Translations under genes and position numbers: made by a program
Notes under the pieces: generated by a model
Told to the model about the DNA's origin: nothing
What the model saw: only the letters and a program-made list of their open reading frames with translations
The model's database searches: none
In this document: in pieces, positions 55,509 through 64,000 of the stretch
Position numbering within the stretch: the stretch's first letter is position 1
Layout of the letters: each line of letters starts with the position of its first letter
DNA from: Verrucomicrobiota bacterium
GTDB lineage: Bacteria > Verrucomicrobiota > Verrucomicrobiia > Limisphaerales > Pedosphaeraceae
Direction: 5' to 3'
Assembly (NCBI GenBank): GCA_021325145.1
Contig: JAJPHR010000056.1
Span: 62,001-126,000, forward strand
DNA length: 64,000 bases

Positions 55509-57410
55509 GTGAACAAGCATTCAAAGCCATGGCATAAAGCGCGCCCTTGGATTTTTGTCGCCCTTGCCTGCGGTTTTGGGTTGCCGGGAGCCCGGGCGGG
55601 CGCCTTGCCTCAGGATGCTTTTTCAAAGGAAATCCGGCCGGTGCTCGACCAGTATTGCGCGAAGTGCCACGGGCCCTTGAAAACGAAAGGCGGGATCAAT
55701 TTTGCCCCGTTCACAAACTCGGTTTCGGTTTATCGCGACCCGGTGCTGTGGCGAAAAGCGGTGACGAAATTGCGCGAGAACGAAATGCCACCTGAGGGCA
55801 AGCCGCAACCAACTCCGGAACAGCGCACCAACCTGGTCCAATGGATCGACGCGCGGCTCAAGGACCTGGACGAAGGCCGGCTGCCGAAGGACCCGGGACG
55901 TGTGTTGATCCACCGCCTCAGCCGCACGGAATACAATTGCACGATTCGGGACCTGTTCGGCGTCGATTCCAAACCGGCGGATAAGTTTCCGAGCGAAGGC
56001 GGCGGCGGCGGCGGCTTTGATAATGACGCGGACACGCTGTTCATTCCGCCCATTCTCATGGAACGCTATCTTGCGGCGGCAGGGGAGGTTCTCGAACAAG
56101 CACCGCATGAAACCATTTTTTTCACGAAGAGCGGCCTTCTCACTTCGGAACGCGCCGCCGCTCGGAAGATTATCGAACATTTCGCGTTCCTGGCTTTCCG
56201 GCGGCCGACCGAGGGAGATGAGGTGGATCGTCTGGCTGGCCTTTACGATCGCGCGCGGCAAAACGGCAAGGCTTACGAGCCAGCCGTCAAAAGCGCGCTG
56301 GCGGCCCTGCTGGTTTCGCCGAATTTTCTTTTCCGCATCGAGCATGACCAGGACGGAGCCGAACCGTTTCGAATCAATGATTATGAGTTGGCGAGCCGCT
56401 TGTCATACTTTCTCTGGTCTTCGATGCCGGATCAGGAGTTGTTTCAACTCGCGGCCAATCGCCGCCTGCACGAAGCCAAAACCCTCGAGCAGCAGGTCCA
56501 CCGATTGCTGCTCGACCCCAAGTCGAAGGTGTTCTCGGACAACTTTGCCGGACAATGGCTGCGGGTGCGCGAGTTGAAGTCCTCCGCGCAACCCGACCCG
56601 AACAAATTTCCCGCGTACACGCCCGCCTTGCGCAATGCCATGTACCGCGAAGTGATCGAGTTCTTTGATGGGCTCGTGCGACAGGACCGCAGCCTGCTTG
56701 AATTGCTGGCGGCCAACTACACCTTCGTCAACGAGGACCTGGCGAAACTCTACGGATTGGACGGAGTCAAGGGTGATGCCTTGCAACGGGTCACGTTGCC
56801 CGATGAAAACCGCGGCGGCGTGCTCGGGATGGGCGCGGTGCTCACGTTGACTTCCTATCCGCTGCGCACCAGCCCCGTGTTGCGCGGAAAATGGGTTTTG
56901 GAACAAGTGCTGGGAACACCGCCGCCGCCGCCGCCGCCGCTGGTCAAAAGCCTGCCACCCAATGACAAGCCGGTGGACGGCTTGAGCCTGCGCCAGCGTC
57001 TGGAAGCGCACCGGAAAAATCCGGAATGCGCCGGCTGCCATCAGCGCATGGACCCGCTGGGGTTTGCCCTGGAAAATTTCGATGCAATTGGCCAGTGGCG
57101 GACGAACATCAGCGGCCAGCCGGTTGATTCCAGCGGCGTGCTGCCAGGCGGGGAAAAATTTGAGGGCCCGGCCGAGTTGAAGAAAATCCTGCTGAAACAC
57201 AAGGAGGATTTTGTTCGTAACCTGACCGAAAAGATGCTAGCCTATGCGCTGGGCCGTGGGTTGGAGTATTACGACATGCCCACGGTCAAAGAGATTTCGC
57301 AGACGGTCGCGCGCAATGATTATCGCAGTTCAGTTTTGATCGCCGAAATTGTGAAGAGCTATCCGTTTCAATTCCGTCGCACGGAACCGATCCAGTCGGC
57401 TTCGAATTAA
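55509..57410 (+). CDS. DUF1592-type (PSD1-like) c-type cytochrome protein
   Basis: About 633 residues from a GTG (a TTG at 55500 is also possible). After a signal peptide (ending GARAGA) comes a PSD1-type cytochrome segment with haem motif CAKCH, then the DUF1587/1592/1595/1588/1585 series: RLSRTEYNCTIRDLFGVD, PFRINDYELASRLSYFLWSSMP, FVNEDLAKLYGL, RTSPVLRGKWVLEQVLGTP and the second haem motif CAGCH before RMDPLGFALENFD. A run of seven prolines precedes DUF1588. The family is abundant in Planctomycetes and Verrucomicrobia; its role is unproven, perhaps in oxidative degradation of polymers. Followed after 6 nt by its constant partner, DUF1552. Confidence 0.93.
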   Translation: MNKHSKPWHKARPWIFVALACGFGLPGARAGALPQDAFSKEIRPVLDQYCAKCHGPLKTKGGINFAPFTNSVSVYRDPVLWRKAVTKLRENEMPPEGKPQPTPEQRTNLVQWIDARLKDLDEGRLPKDPGRVLIHRLSRTEYNCTIRDLFGVDSKPADKFPSEGGGGGGFDNDADTLFIPPILMERYLAAAGEVLEQAPHETIFFTKSGLLTSERAAARKIIEHFAFLAFRRPTEGDEVDRLAGLYDRARQNGKAYEPAVKSALAALLVSPNFLFRIEHDQDGAEPFRINDYELASRLSYFLWSSMPDQELFQLAANRRLHEAKTLEQQVHRLLLDPKSKVFSDNFAGQWLRVRELKSSAQPDPNKFPAYTPALRNAMYREVIEFFDGLVRQDRSLLELLAANYTFVNEDLAKLYGLDGVKGDALQRVTLPDENRGGVLGMGAVLTLTSYPLRTSPVLRGKWVLEQVLGTPPPPPPPLVKSLPPNDKPVDGLSLRQRLEAHRKNPECAGCHQRMDPLGFALENFDAIGQWRTNISGQPVDSSGVLPGGEKFEGPAELKKILLKHKEDFVRNLTEKMLAYALGRGLEYYDMPTVKEISQTVARNDYRSSVLIAEIVKSYPFQFRRTEPIQSASN

Positions 57411-57416
57411 CCTCCC

Positions 57417-58844
57417 ATGAAAAGCTGGCAAATCTCCCGTCGAACGATGCTCAAAGGCATGGGCGCGATGCTGGGGCTCCCGTTGCTGGAGGCCATGAAG
57501 CCGCTGCCGCTGCTGGCGGGCGCGGCGAACCCGGCCGCGCGCAATTATCCCGTGCGCCTCGCGGTGTTGTACATGCCGAACGGAGTCAACCCGCACACCT
57601 GGGCACCGAAAAGCGCGGGCGCCGGGTTTGAACTCTCCCCTGCCTTGCAGCCATTGCAAAGCGTCAAGGACGAGATTCTCGTGCTGACGCAGTTGATGAA
57701 TGCGGCCACGGACACGGGCGACGGCCATTATGTCAAAACCGCCGCGTTTCTCACGGGAACGACCATCACGCGCACGACCGGCAGCGATCTTCGGTGCGGC
57801 GGCGTTTCGATGGACCAGCTGGCGGCGCAACGAATCGGCCCCCTCACCGCCCTGCCCTCCCTGGAACTGGGCATTGAACCGGTGACCACCGGCGTGGATG
57901 TTAATGTCGGTTATACCCGATTATACGGAGCGCACATTGCGTGGAGCACGCCCACCACGCCGCTGGCGAAGGAGATTAATCCGCAATTTGCCTTTGACCG
58001 CCTGTTCCGCACCACGACGCCAGGCGCGGCCACCAGCGCCTCGGACCGGAGCGTGATTGACCTCGTCATGGAAGACGCCCGGCGGCTCCAAAAGAAAGTG
58101 GGCCGGGCTGATCAGGCCAAGGTCAACGAATACCTCGAAGCCGTGCGCGCCGTGGAACGACGCATCGAGTTCGACGCCAAACGCAAGCGCGACGAATACA
58201 CCTCGGACCCGCTGGTTCGCCGGGAGATCGACAAGCTGGGAGCGCGGATCAAGGATTACTACGCCGATCCGGCGCGCGCCAGCGAACGCTCCGGTGATCA
58301 CACCGAGCACGTCCGCCTGATGCTTGACCTGATGGTCCTGGCATTTTGGAGCGACTCGACGCGCCTCTCGACTTTCATGTTCGGGAACGCCGTGAGTGGC
58401 AAAAACTTTTCCTTCCTCGAAGGCGTTCATGGCGGGCACCACCAGATTTCCCACCACGAGAACGACAAGGACAAACTGGAACAGTACACCCGCATCAACC
58501 GGTGGCACATCGCCCAATTCGCCTACATGCTGGAAAAAATGCGCTCCATCCCGGAAGGCGAACGGACGCTGTTGGACAACTCGATGCTCCTGCTCGGCGC
58601 CGGGATGCGCGATGGAAACGCGCACGACCCGCACAACCTGCCGCTCATCCTGGCGGGCCGCGGCGGCGGCACCATCGCGCCGGGCCGGCATTTGGTTTAC
58701 GAGAAGAACACGCCCCTCTGCAACCTGTACCGCTCGATGCTTGCGCGTGTCGGCGCTCCCGTGGAAAGCTTCTCAGACAGCACGGGCGAGTTGCCGGGCT
58801 TGAACGATCCGGAATTCACGGGGGCGGGCAAGGCCGAGTCGTAA
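57417..58844 (+). CDS. DUF1552 family exported protein
   Basis: 475 residues with a twin-arginine-like leader (ISRRTMLKGMGAMLGLPLLE), so it is probably exported folded through Tat and may carry a cofactor. The DUF1552 body is recognised by RLAVLYMPNGVNPHTWAP, GHYVKTAAFLTG, LELGIEP, RRIEFDAKRKRDEY and the C-terminal GVHGGHHQISHHEND with SMLLLGAGMRDGNAHDPHNLP. Several His-rich segments (GHYV, HGGHHQISHH) could bind metal. It forms a two-gene operon with the DUF1592 cytochrome. The biochemical role is not established. Confidence 0.92.
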   Translation: MKSWQISRRTMLKGMGAMLGLPLLEAMKPLPLLAGAANPAARNYPVRLAVLYMPNGVNPHTWAPKSAGAGFELSPALQPLQSVKDEILVLTQLMNAATDTGDGHYVKTAAFLTGTTITRTTGSDLRCGGVSMDQLAAQRIGPLTALPSLELGIEPVTTGVDVNVGYTRLYGAHIAWSTPTTPLAKEINPQFAFDRLFRTTTPGAATSASDRSVIDLVMEDARRLQKKVGRADQAKVNEYLEAVRAVERRIEFDAKRKRDEYTSDPLVRREIDKLGARIKDYYADPARASERSGDHTEHVRLMLDLMVLAFWSDSTRLSTFMFGNAVSGKNFSFLEGVHGGHHQISHHENDKDKLEQYTRINRWHIAQFAYMLEKMRSIPEGERTLLDNSMLLLGAGMRDGNAHDPHNLPLILAGRGGGTIAPGRHLVYEKNTPLCNLYRSMLARVGAPVESFSDSTGELPGLNDPEFTGAGKAES

Positions 58845-58974
58845 TTTCTTCCGCACGGAGCGCAAAAAAGCCAACCCCTGGGAAACCGGCTTTTCCGCGA
58901 AACAGTCCTTCGAAATAAAGCGTGCGGGGACGAATCATTTGTGAGACGTCCTCGCACTTTTTGAACTGGATTTG

Positions 58975-61900
58975 TCAGCGTACTTTTACGCGATAGAATT
59001 TTTGACTGGCCGTAGGCGTGTTTGTGTACGGCGAAGTCGCGTTATTGGTTGTCCAGGGTCCCGTAACATTGTCGGCCTCCAGCAGTGTGCCTTGTGGCCA
59101 TGTGAGAATAATGCCTGGGCCGGCCTGCTGGATGGAGAGGTTCACTGGCAGCGGCAACCCACCGGTGACGAAGAGTTGTTGAATCTGGGCCGGCGAGAGC
59201 GTCTGCGTGAAGAGCGCCACTTCGTCGATTACTCCGTTGAATGTGCGAGACCCCGTATTAGCGTTGTCGGAGTTGTCACTGCCGATCTGCCAATTATTGC
59301 CGAAAACGTCGGATGAGTGGGCAATGGCATTGGTGGCCGAAAGCACGCCTTCAGCATTGTAAAGGTAGAGTATCGCGTTGGTCGGGCTGATTGCGACCGC
59401 GACGAACGACCATTCGTTGGTGGGGATCACCAAACCAGAAACGAAGCCCCAAGTGTTGGCGTTGTTGTTGTTCCAGGTGTATCCAAGCATCTGCTGGTCA
59501 TTGTAGTTGAAGCCGCCGGCCACACCGGAGTTGCGATTCACGAGCAAGCCTGACCAGGCCAATTGGGTTCCGTTTGGATACAGCCACGCCGTGAAGGTGA
59601 CGGTGTTGGTGCTGAGGCTTCCAAACGGCGTCGTCACGTAAGAACTGGGCGTACTGGCAAAGGTTTGCACAGCCACGTTGTTGGTTTCGAATCCGGTGAA
59701 AATCCCGTCCACGCCGGGCACACCCATGGTCGCGCCGGATTGATAGGCTCCGTTGTGCCCGCCCCAGTAATCGAAAGCCGTCGTGCCATTTGTTTCGTTG
59801 AAGCGCCAGTAGGCAAAGGGATTCAGAGCGATGACACCCGCTTCATACGAGCCGGGCACCGGCGAAATGACACTCAGCCTGGCAACGCTGCTGGTGATGG
59901 ATCCCACGGCATTGGTGATGACGACGTCATAGGTCAGCGCATTGGAGGATCCGATGTTGGTGATCGTCAGCGTGGGGGTCGTTGAGCCGGAAACGTTGCC
60001 GCCATCGTTGACCGCCACGCCGTTAGTACGCCACTGGTAAGCCGGAGAAGTGCCAACCGCGTTGACATTGAACGTTGCGGTTTTGCCGGCATACAGGGTC
60101 AGGGAGGACGGCTGCGTCGAGATCCCTGGCGGGAGGAATCCGCCCGTAAGCGCGGCGCCAAACAGATCCGAGAGTTCCCCGACCGAAAGCGCGCGGTTGA
60201 ATACCGCGACCTCGTCGATGCTGCCGTTGTAGAAGTTCCCCGTGGGGTCGAGCACTCCGCCGCCGCCGATGCGGAATGGGAACGCCGAAACGCCATAATT
60301 GGTGGTAGTCCCGCTGGTGGTGGAACTCAGGACCTGGAAGCCGCCGCCACCGTTGGTGGAAAGCAGAAATAGATTCACATTCGTTCCGGTCGCCGTTGCC
60401 GCAATCAGATACCAAACGCCCGGTATGACGTTTGTCTGCGACAAGAAGGCCGATCCAGCCGACGTAAAGACGCCGAGTTGGGCGAAACCCGAGCCGTCCG
60501 CACCGTGGAAACCGAATTCGGCGACGTCGTTCTGGCCAAACAACCCGGTTCGTGTTCCGTTCGTCGCAGCATTGTTGAACCAGCCGACGATGGAGAATTG
60601 AGCGCGATTGTTCATGAGACTCACGCCGGAATCAATGTAAGACGTCGAACCGTCAAACTGACCGGCCGTGTTCGTGCTGTCGAGACCGGTAAAAGTCGGC
60701 GGCACCGGACCCGCCACACCCATGGTGGCGTTAAAGTTGGCGGCGATGTTCCCACCCCAGTAATCGTACACGTTCGGGCTTCCGTTGGTTTCGTTGAGCC
60801 GCCAGTAGGCTATCGGGTTGAGCGCCCTCAACTTGGCTTCGTAGGCAGGTGGAGAGCTGTTCGAGGCCACCAGGGTCAAGGTGGCCACGCTGCTGGTAAT
60901 CGAACCCACGATATTGCCGACCACAATATCGTAATTGGCCGCATCATTCACCGCGAGGGTGTTGCTGATCGTCAGTGTGGGTGTGTTGGCGCCAGAGATG
61001 TTGCCTCCGTTGGAAAGGTTGTTTCCGTTCCTCCGCCAGGTGTAAGACAACGGCGTATCTCCTGAAGCGGTGATACTAAACGTTGCAGTTCGGCCTTCAA
61101 ACAACCCGATGGATTGCGGTTGGGTGGAAATGACCGGCCCGAGGGCATTGAGGCCCAGACCTTTTTTGTAGAGGTTGTAGATTTCAGTTTGCGGCAGCGA
61201 CCGGTTGAAGACCGCCACCTCGTCGATATCGCCCACAAAGCACCGGTTGGTGGGAAGGTTGAGCGTGGAACCGAGCGGGTCAGCCCCGATGAAGGTGAGA
61301 CCACTGAAGGCTTGATTCGTGTGGAGAAGGGTGTTGGTGGCCGAGAACTGGCCGTTGGTATTATAGCAAAACAAAATGGCATTGGTGGGGCTGACCACCA
61401 AGCCCACGAACGACCAGGCGTTGGTCAGCGGCACCAAGTGGGACACAAAATTGAATGTGGCGGCGCTATTGCTGTTAAAGGTGTAACCCAGGTTGTTGCC
61501 ATTGCCGTAACCGAAGCTGGCCGTGTCGTTGCCGTTTCGGGAGACCAGCAATCCAGTGAAGCCCGCTTGCGCAGCCTGGGGATATATCCATGCGCAGATG
61601 GTCACAGCGTTGGTATTGAGGTTCAGGGGTGGCGCGAGCACCCAGGCGCGCTGAGCCAGCGAGGATTGCAGGGAACCGTTGCCACTTTCAAACCCGGGCC
61701 AATCCGGGGGTTGCGGCCCAACAATGCCGATGGAGTTGTTCTGCGCCGCATTTCCATATGTGCCCGTAAAGCCACCTGCATAGTCGAAGGCCGGGGAGTA
61801 GTTGGTCTGGGGATTGCCGGTTTCGTTAAGCCGCCAGTAGGCATACGGAGTGTTCGTCACGATTTTTTCGGAAAAACTGCCGCTGACCGGAGCGACGATC

Positions 61901-63060
61901 GTTAACGACGCCACGCTGCTGGTCACCACGCCGTTGGGATTCGTCACGACTAATGAGTAGGCGGCCACGTCCCCGCCGCTTACGTTCGAAATCGTCAGAA
62001 TGCTGTTCGTCGTTCCAAAAATGTTGCCACCGTCGGTAATGATGGCGCTGTTCTTCAGCCACTGATAGCTGAGGGGAGTCCGCCCGGAGACGTTGGCCCG
62101 AAATACGGCAGTGGCGCCAGCGAAGACTGGCGCATCGGGAATCGGGGCAATGGCGGCCGTAGCTGTTGCGGCATTGGCGCGCGGAATGATCTGAATCGCA
62201 TTAATTGGAGCGCGAGTGGCGAATCGCTGGCTCCTGATTAAAACAGTATCGTTGGTCAAACCCGTGAGGACTGTGTAGTTTCCAGGGAAATTCCCATATT
62301 GAGATACCGTGCCGCCGCTCACGACTCCATACGGGCCAGTCTGAACGTCACCCGGAACCTGGGCGTAAGTAAGGAGGCTGATAAAATTGGCGCGATCGCA
62401 GATGAACACGTGAGTGTCCAGATCCGCACCCAAAACCAGGTTGGTCGAGGGACCACTTGCCGCCACGGTCCAGTATTCTCCGGAGCGCCCGGCATTATTG
62501 CCAGCGGGACTGGCGTCACCGTCCGAATAGAGGACCACATCGTATGCCGCGGCGCTCTGAGTTGCCAACCAGGCTTGCAGTCCAGTCAAATACACCAATG
62601 GCCAGTTGCGATTGTTGTTCGACGCGGTACTGTACATATTGGCTTGAAAAGTGACGTTGGCGTTGCCGTTGTTGTCCAGGAACGGGTTCATTAAATTGCC
62701 GTCTGGTGAGCCTTGGTCAACCGTGGTGTTCCCGGTTTCACTCCACGTGTTTGGGCTGGTCCAGTTGACTCCGACGGTGGTCGCAGCACCGGAACTGTCG
62801 ATGGCCGCTGTGTTCGTTCCTTGCGCTCCCGAATAATTATTCCAATTCACCTGCGCAAAGCCGGGCGCGCCCGCCGAGTCCGTGGGCGCCAGCATATTGC
62901 CATTGGTGTTGCCGACGTTCGCGCCGGTCAGGAAGTGCAGGCCGATGGTAGCGCCGGATGCGATGTCCGCCAGAGAGATCGTTGCAGCGGCGAACAAGAT
63001 TCTTCCGCCAAGGCGCAATAGGCGGTTAAACTGAGATTGAAAGGTTGGCTGGGTGTTCAT
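58975..63060 (-). CDS. Large exported LamG/Ig-like surface protein
   Basis: 1361 residues from the ATG giving MNTQPTFQSQFNRLLRLGG; a TTG- or ATG-type extension to 63099 is unlikely. A signal region (LGGRILFAAATISLADIASG) is followed by an N-terminal domain (about 25-320), an Ig-like domain (YQWLKNSAIITDGG), and three LamG-type jelly-roll domains whose starts share YWRxNET (near residues 403, 748 and 1081), separated by Ig-like domains (YTWRRNGNNLSNGG; YQWRTNGVAVNDGG). The C-terminus is ILTWPQGTLLEADNVTGPW ... KFYRVKVR, the same kind of tail as in the protein at 31378-32937. Likely a surface adhesin or glycan binder. Confidence 0.88.
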   Translation of the reverse strand: MNTQPTFQSQFNRLLRLGGRILFAAATISLADIASGATIGLHFLTGANVGNTNGNMLAPTDSAGAPGFAQVNWNNYSGAQGTNTAAIDSSGAATTVGVNWTSPNTWSETGNTTVDQGSPDGNLMNPFLDNNGNANVTFQANMYSTASNNNRNWPLVYLTGLQAWLATQSAAAYDVVLYSDGDASPAGNNAGRSGEYWTVAASGPSTNLVLGADLDTHVFICDRANFISLLTYAQVPGDVQTGPYGVVSGGTVSQYGNFPGNYTVLTGLTNDTVLIRSQRFATRAPINAIQIIPRANAATATAAIAPIPDAPVFAGATAVFRANVSGRTPLSYQWLKNSAIITDGGNIFGTTNSILTISNVSGGDVAAYSLVVTNPNGVVTSSVASLTIVAPVSGSFSEKIVTNTPYAYWRLNETGNPQTNYSPAFDYAGGFTGTYGNAAQNNSIGIVGPQPPDWPGFESGNGSLQSSLAQRAWVLAPPLNLNTNAVTICAWIYPQAAQAGFTGLLVSRNGNDTASFGYGNGNNLGYTFNSNSAATFNFVSHLVPLTNAWSFVGLVVSPTNAILFCYNTNGQFSATNTLLHTNQAFSGLTFIGADPLGSTLNLPTNRCFVGDIDEVAVFNRSLPQTEIYNLYKKGLGLNALGPVISTQPQSIGLFEGRTATFSITASGDTPLSYTWRRNGNNLSNGGNISGANTPTLTISNTLAVNDAANYDIVVGNIVGSITSSVATLTLVASNSSPPAYEAKLRALNPIAYWRLNETNGSPNVYDYWGGNIAANFNATMGVAGPVPPTFTGLDSTNTAGQFDGSTSYIDSGVSLMNNRAQFSIVGWFNNAATNGTRTGLFGQNDVAEFGFHGADGSGFAQLGVFTSAGSAFLSQTNVIPGVWYLIAATATGTNVNLFLLSTNGGGGFQVLSSTTSGTTTNYGVSAFPFRIGGGGVLDPTGNFYNGSIDEVAVFNRALSVGELSDLFGAALTGGFLPPGISTQPSSLTLYAGKTATFNVNAVGTSPAYQWRTNGVAVNDGGNVSGSTTPTLTITNIGSSNALTYDVVITNAVGSITSSVARLSVISPVPGSYEAGVIALNPFAYWRFNETNGTTAFDYWGGHNGAYQSGATMGVPGVDGIFTGFETNNVAVQTFASTPSSYVTTPFGSLSTNTVTFTAWLYPNGTQLAWSGLLVNRNSGVAGGFNYNDQQMLGYTWNNNNANTWGFVSGLVIPTNEWSFVAVAISPTNAILYLYNAEGVLSATNAIAHSSDVFGNNWQIGSDNSDNANTGSRTFNGVIDEVALFTQTLSPAQIQQLFVTGGLPLPVNLSIQQAGPGIILTWPQGTLLEADNVTGPWTTNNATSPYTNTPTASQKFYRVKVR

Positions 63061-63363
63061 AGAACTGAATCGGTTAAGCTTGAATGCTTTTGGTAACACG
63101 CGTTAGTTTATCGGCGTAGTCATCCGCAAAACATGCCTTTAGTGGCACTTATGAAAGGCTGTGCGGAGATAATAATGACTACCGTGGACAAATCAAGAAC
63201 TAAATGGAAGTATTTGACGGAGTTTTTTAGATGCGCCTGGGGGATATTTCGTCACCAATGTTAGCGGCCATTTCGAGACGGCGGATGACGCATGGATGGA
63301 CTGCCCGGCAATCCAAGTTAAGCACGTGATTGGCCAATCCCCCCTTGACTTGAGGCTCTAAAA
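63061..63363. other. Spacer between LamG gene and tRNA
   Basis: About 300 nt with no supported gene; it should carry the promoter of the large surface protein on the minus strand near 63080-63200, an AT-richer stretch. I see no clear element. Confidence 0.4.
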
Positions 63364-63440
63364 TGGTGCACCCAGCAAGAGTTGAACTTGCAACCTTCTG
63401 ATCCGTAGTCAGATGCTCTATCCAATTGAGCTATGGGTGC
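63364..63440 (-). tRNA. tRNA-Arg (anticodon ACG)
   Basis: The minus strand folds as a tRNA: acceptor GCACCCA/TGGGTGC, D stem GCTC/GAGC, anticodon stem TCTGA/TCAGA around the loop CTACGGA (anticodon ACG), T stem GCAAG/CTTGC with loop TTCAACT. The discriminator is A and CCA is encoded in the genome. A TTTTAG tract follows. Reads CGU and, after A-to-I editing, CGC and CGA. Confidence 0.97.
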
Positions 63441-63579
63441 GCTCAAAGGCCATGAAACCTACAAATGCCGGGGCGGAAGCGCAAGTCATTTATCCGAGCG
63501 CCAAATCCGCGCGGAAAAGCGAGCGGACTGGGGTCCCTCACCCACATTACAAAAACTCACTGGGACGCTAGGTTGGGGC

Positions 63580-64000
63580 ATGAACGAAAGGGATTTTGGG
63601 GCGAACCTTCACGCCGACTCGTTGAAGCTGCGCCTGAGCAGCATCTCATCGCTGTGGCTCGCTGTCCTGATGGTCGTCACACCGGGAATTGTTTCCGCCG
63701 CCGCGCTCAAGCCGGGCATTGATCCGCAGGCGGACGAATGGGTCAAACGCATGAGCGACTACCTCGGACAGGCCCAGCATTTCTCGGTCAATACCGAAAT
63801 CTGGCAGGATACCCAACTGGCTAATGGACAGAGCGTCCAGGCGGGACGAACCGTCGAATTGCAGGTGCGCCGCCCGAACCGGTTCCACTCGGCGGTGCAT
63901 TCCACGCGCCGCAATCGCGAACTGTTTTATGACGGCAAATCGATCACGTTGCTCAATCGCGCCCAAAACTTTTTCGGCACCATCCCGGCGCCCGGCTCGC
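63580..64000 (+). CDS. DUF2092 family exported protein, N-terminal part (cut by window edge)
   Basis: 140 residues are visible before the window ends, from ATG (MNERDFGANLHADSLKL). A signal peptide (SLWLAVLMVVTPGIVSAAA) is followed by the DUF2092 pattern: PQADEWVKRMSDYLGQAQHFSV, EIWQDTQLANGQSVQAGRTVELQVRRPNRF and NRELFYDGKSITLLNRAQNFF. The family resembles LolA/LolB-like lipoprotein carriers with a half-barrel fold. It is downstream of the tRNA and divergent from it. The C-terminal half is not in the window. Confidence 0.85.
   Translation, partial: MNERDFGANLHADSLKLRLSSISSLWLAVLMVVTPGIVSAAALKPGIDPQADEWVKRMSDYLGQAQHFSVNTEIWQDTQLANGQSVQAGRTVELQVRRPNRFHSAVHSTRRNRELFYDGKSITLLNRAQNFFGTIPAPGS

Noticed and set aside
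56925-56945. CCGCCG triplet run as a regulatory or expansion repeat
   Set aside because: It encodes the proline run before DUF1588 and is explained by coding.

Overview
The window looks like a chromosomal stretch from a GC-rich Verrucomicrobiota bacterium, probably the Pedosphaera/Limisphaerales group. This is an inference from gene content: paired DUF1592 and DUF1552 proteins, DUF1080, GH105 and DUF4861 proteins, a pseudopilin with a C-terminal FVDGH motif, LamG/Ig-like surface proteins with FFRL or FYRV tails, and intergenic spacers full of short dispersed palindromes. I see no rRNA, CRISPR array, transposase or phage genes. One tRNA, Arg(ACG), lies near the right end.

Layout. 0-11 kb is a nitrogen and ion-homeostasis block: an amino-acid permease (cut by the window edge) behind a PII gene; a CPBP membrane protease; a KdpD/KdpE-like two-component pair without kdpFABC; then PII - ammonium transporter - small membrane protein - PII; then a Na+/H+ antiporter-like protein. 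Two of the three PII genes carry nearly the same sigma-54-like -24/-12 element about 130-145 nt upstream. 11-26 kb holds an OPT transporter, an M16 and an M28 peptidase, two tandem Wzz-like chain-length proteins, a class-A beta-lactamase-like hydrolase, an enolase-superfamily enzyme, an SGNH hydrolase and a pseudopilin. 26-34 kb holds a propeller-type sensor kinase with its response regulator, and exported or outer-membrane proteins. 34-37 kb carries aroC and aroE around a prepilin peptidase. 37-41 kb is a three-gene minus-strand operon for uronate-containing polysaccharide breakdown (DUF4861, GH105, DUF1080). 41-47 kb has a DHH phosphoesterase, a VapBC-type toxin-antitoxin pair, a REP-like composite repeat and a lipoprotein-resB-ccsA cytochrome c maturation operon. 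47-52 kb has rho, a three-domain LMW-phosphatase/RpiB/GlyA fusion and an S41 protease homologue that has lost its catalytic dyad. 53-64 kb holds a hexuronate-type MFS transporter, a frameshifted nucleotidyltransferase-like gene, the DUF1592/DUF1552 pair, a 1361-residue LamG surface protein, the tRNA and the start of a DUF2092 gene.

How the genes work together. The clearest functional units are the PII/Amt nitrogen circuit, the ResB/CcsA system II operon (which could supply haem attachment for c-type proteins such as the nearby DUF1592 protein), the GH105 operon with the distant hexuronate transporter, and the shikimate genes. The most unusual protein is the triple fusion, whose domain order matches the Bacillus subtilis ywlE-rpiB-(ywlG)-glyA gene order. 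The most unusual DNA features are several families of hairpin or palindromic repeats in the spacers, some acting as terminators and one apparently recruited into the 5' end of a coding sequence.
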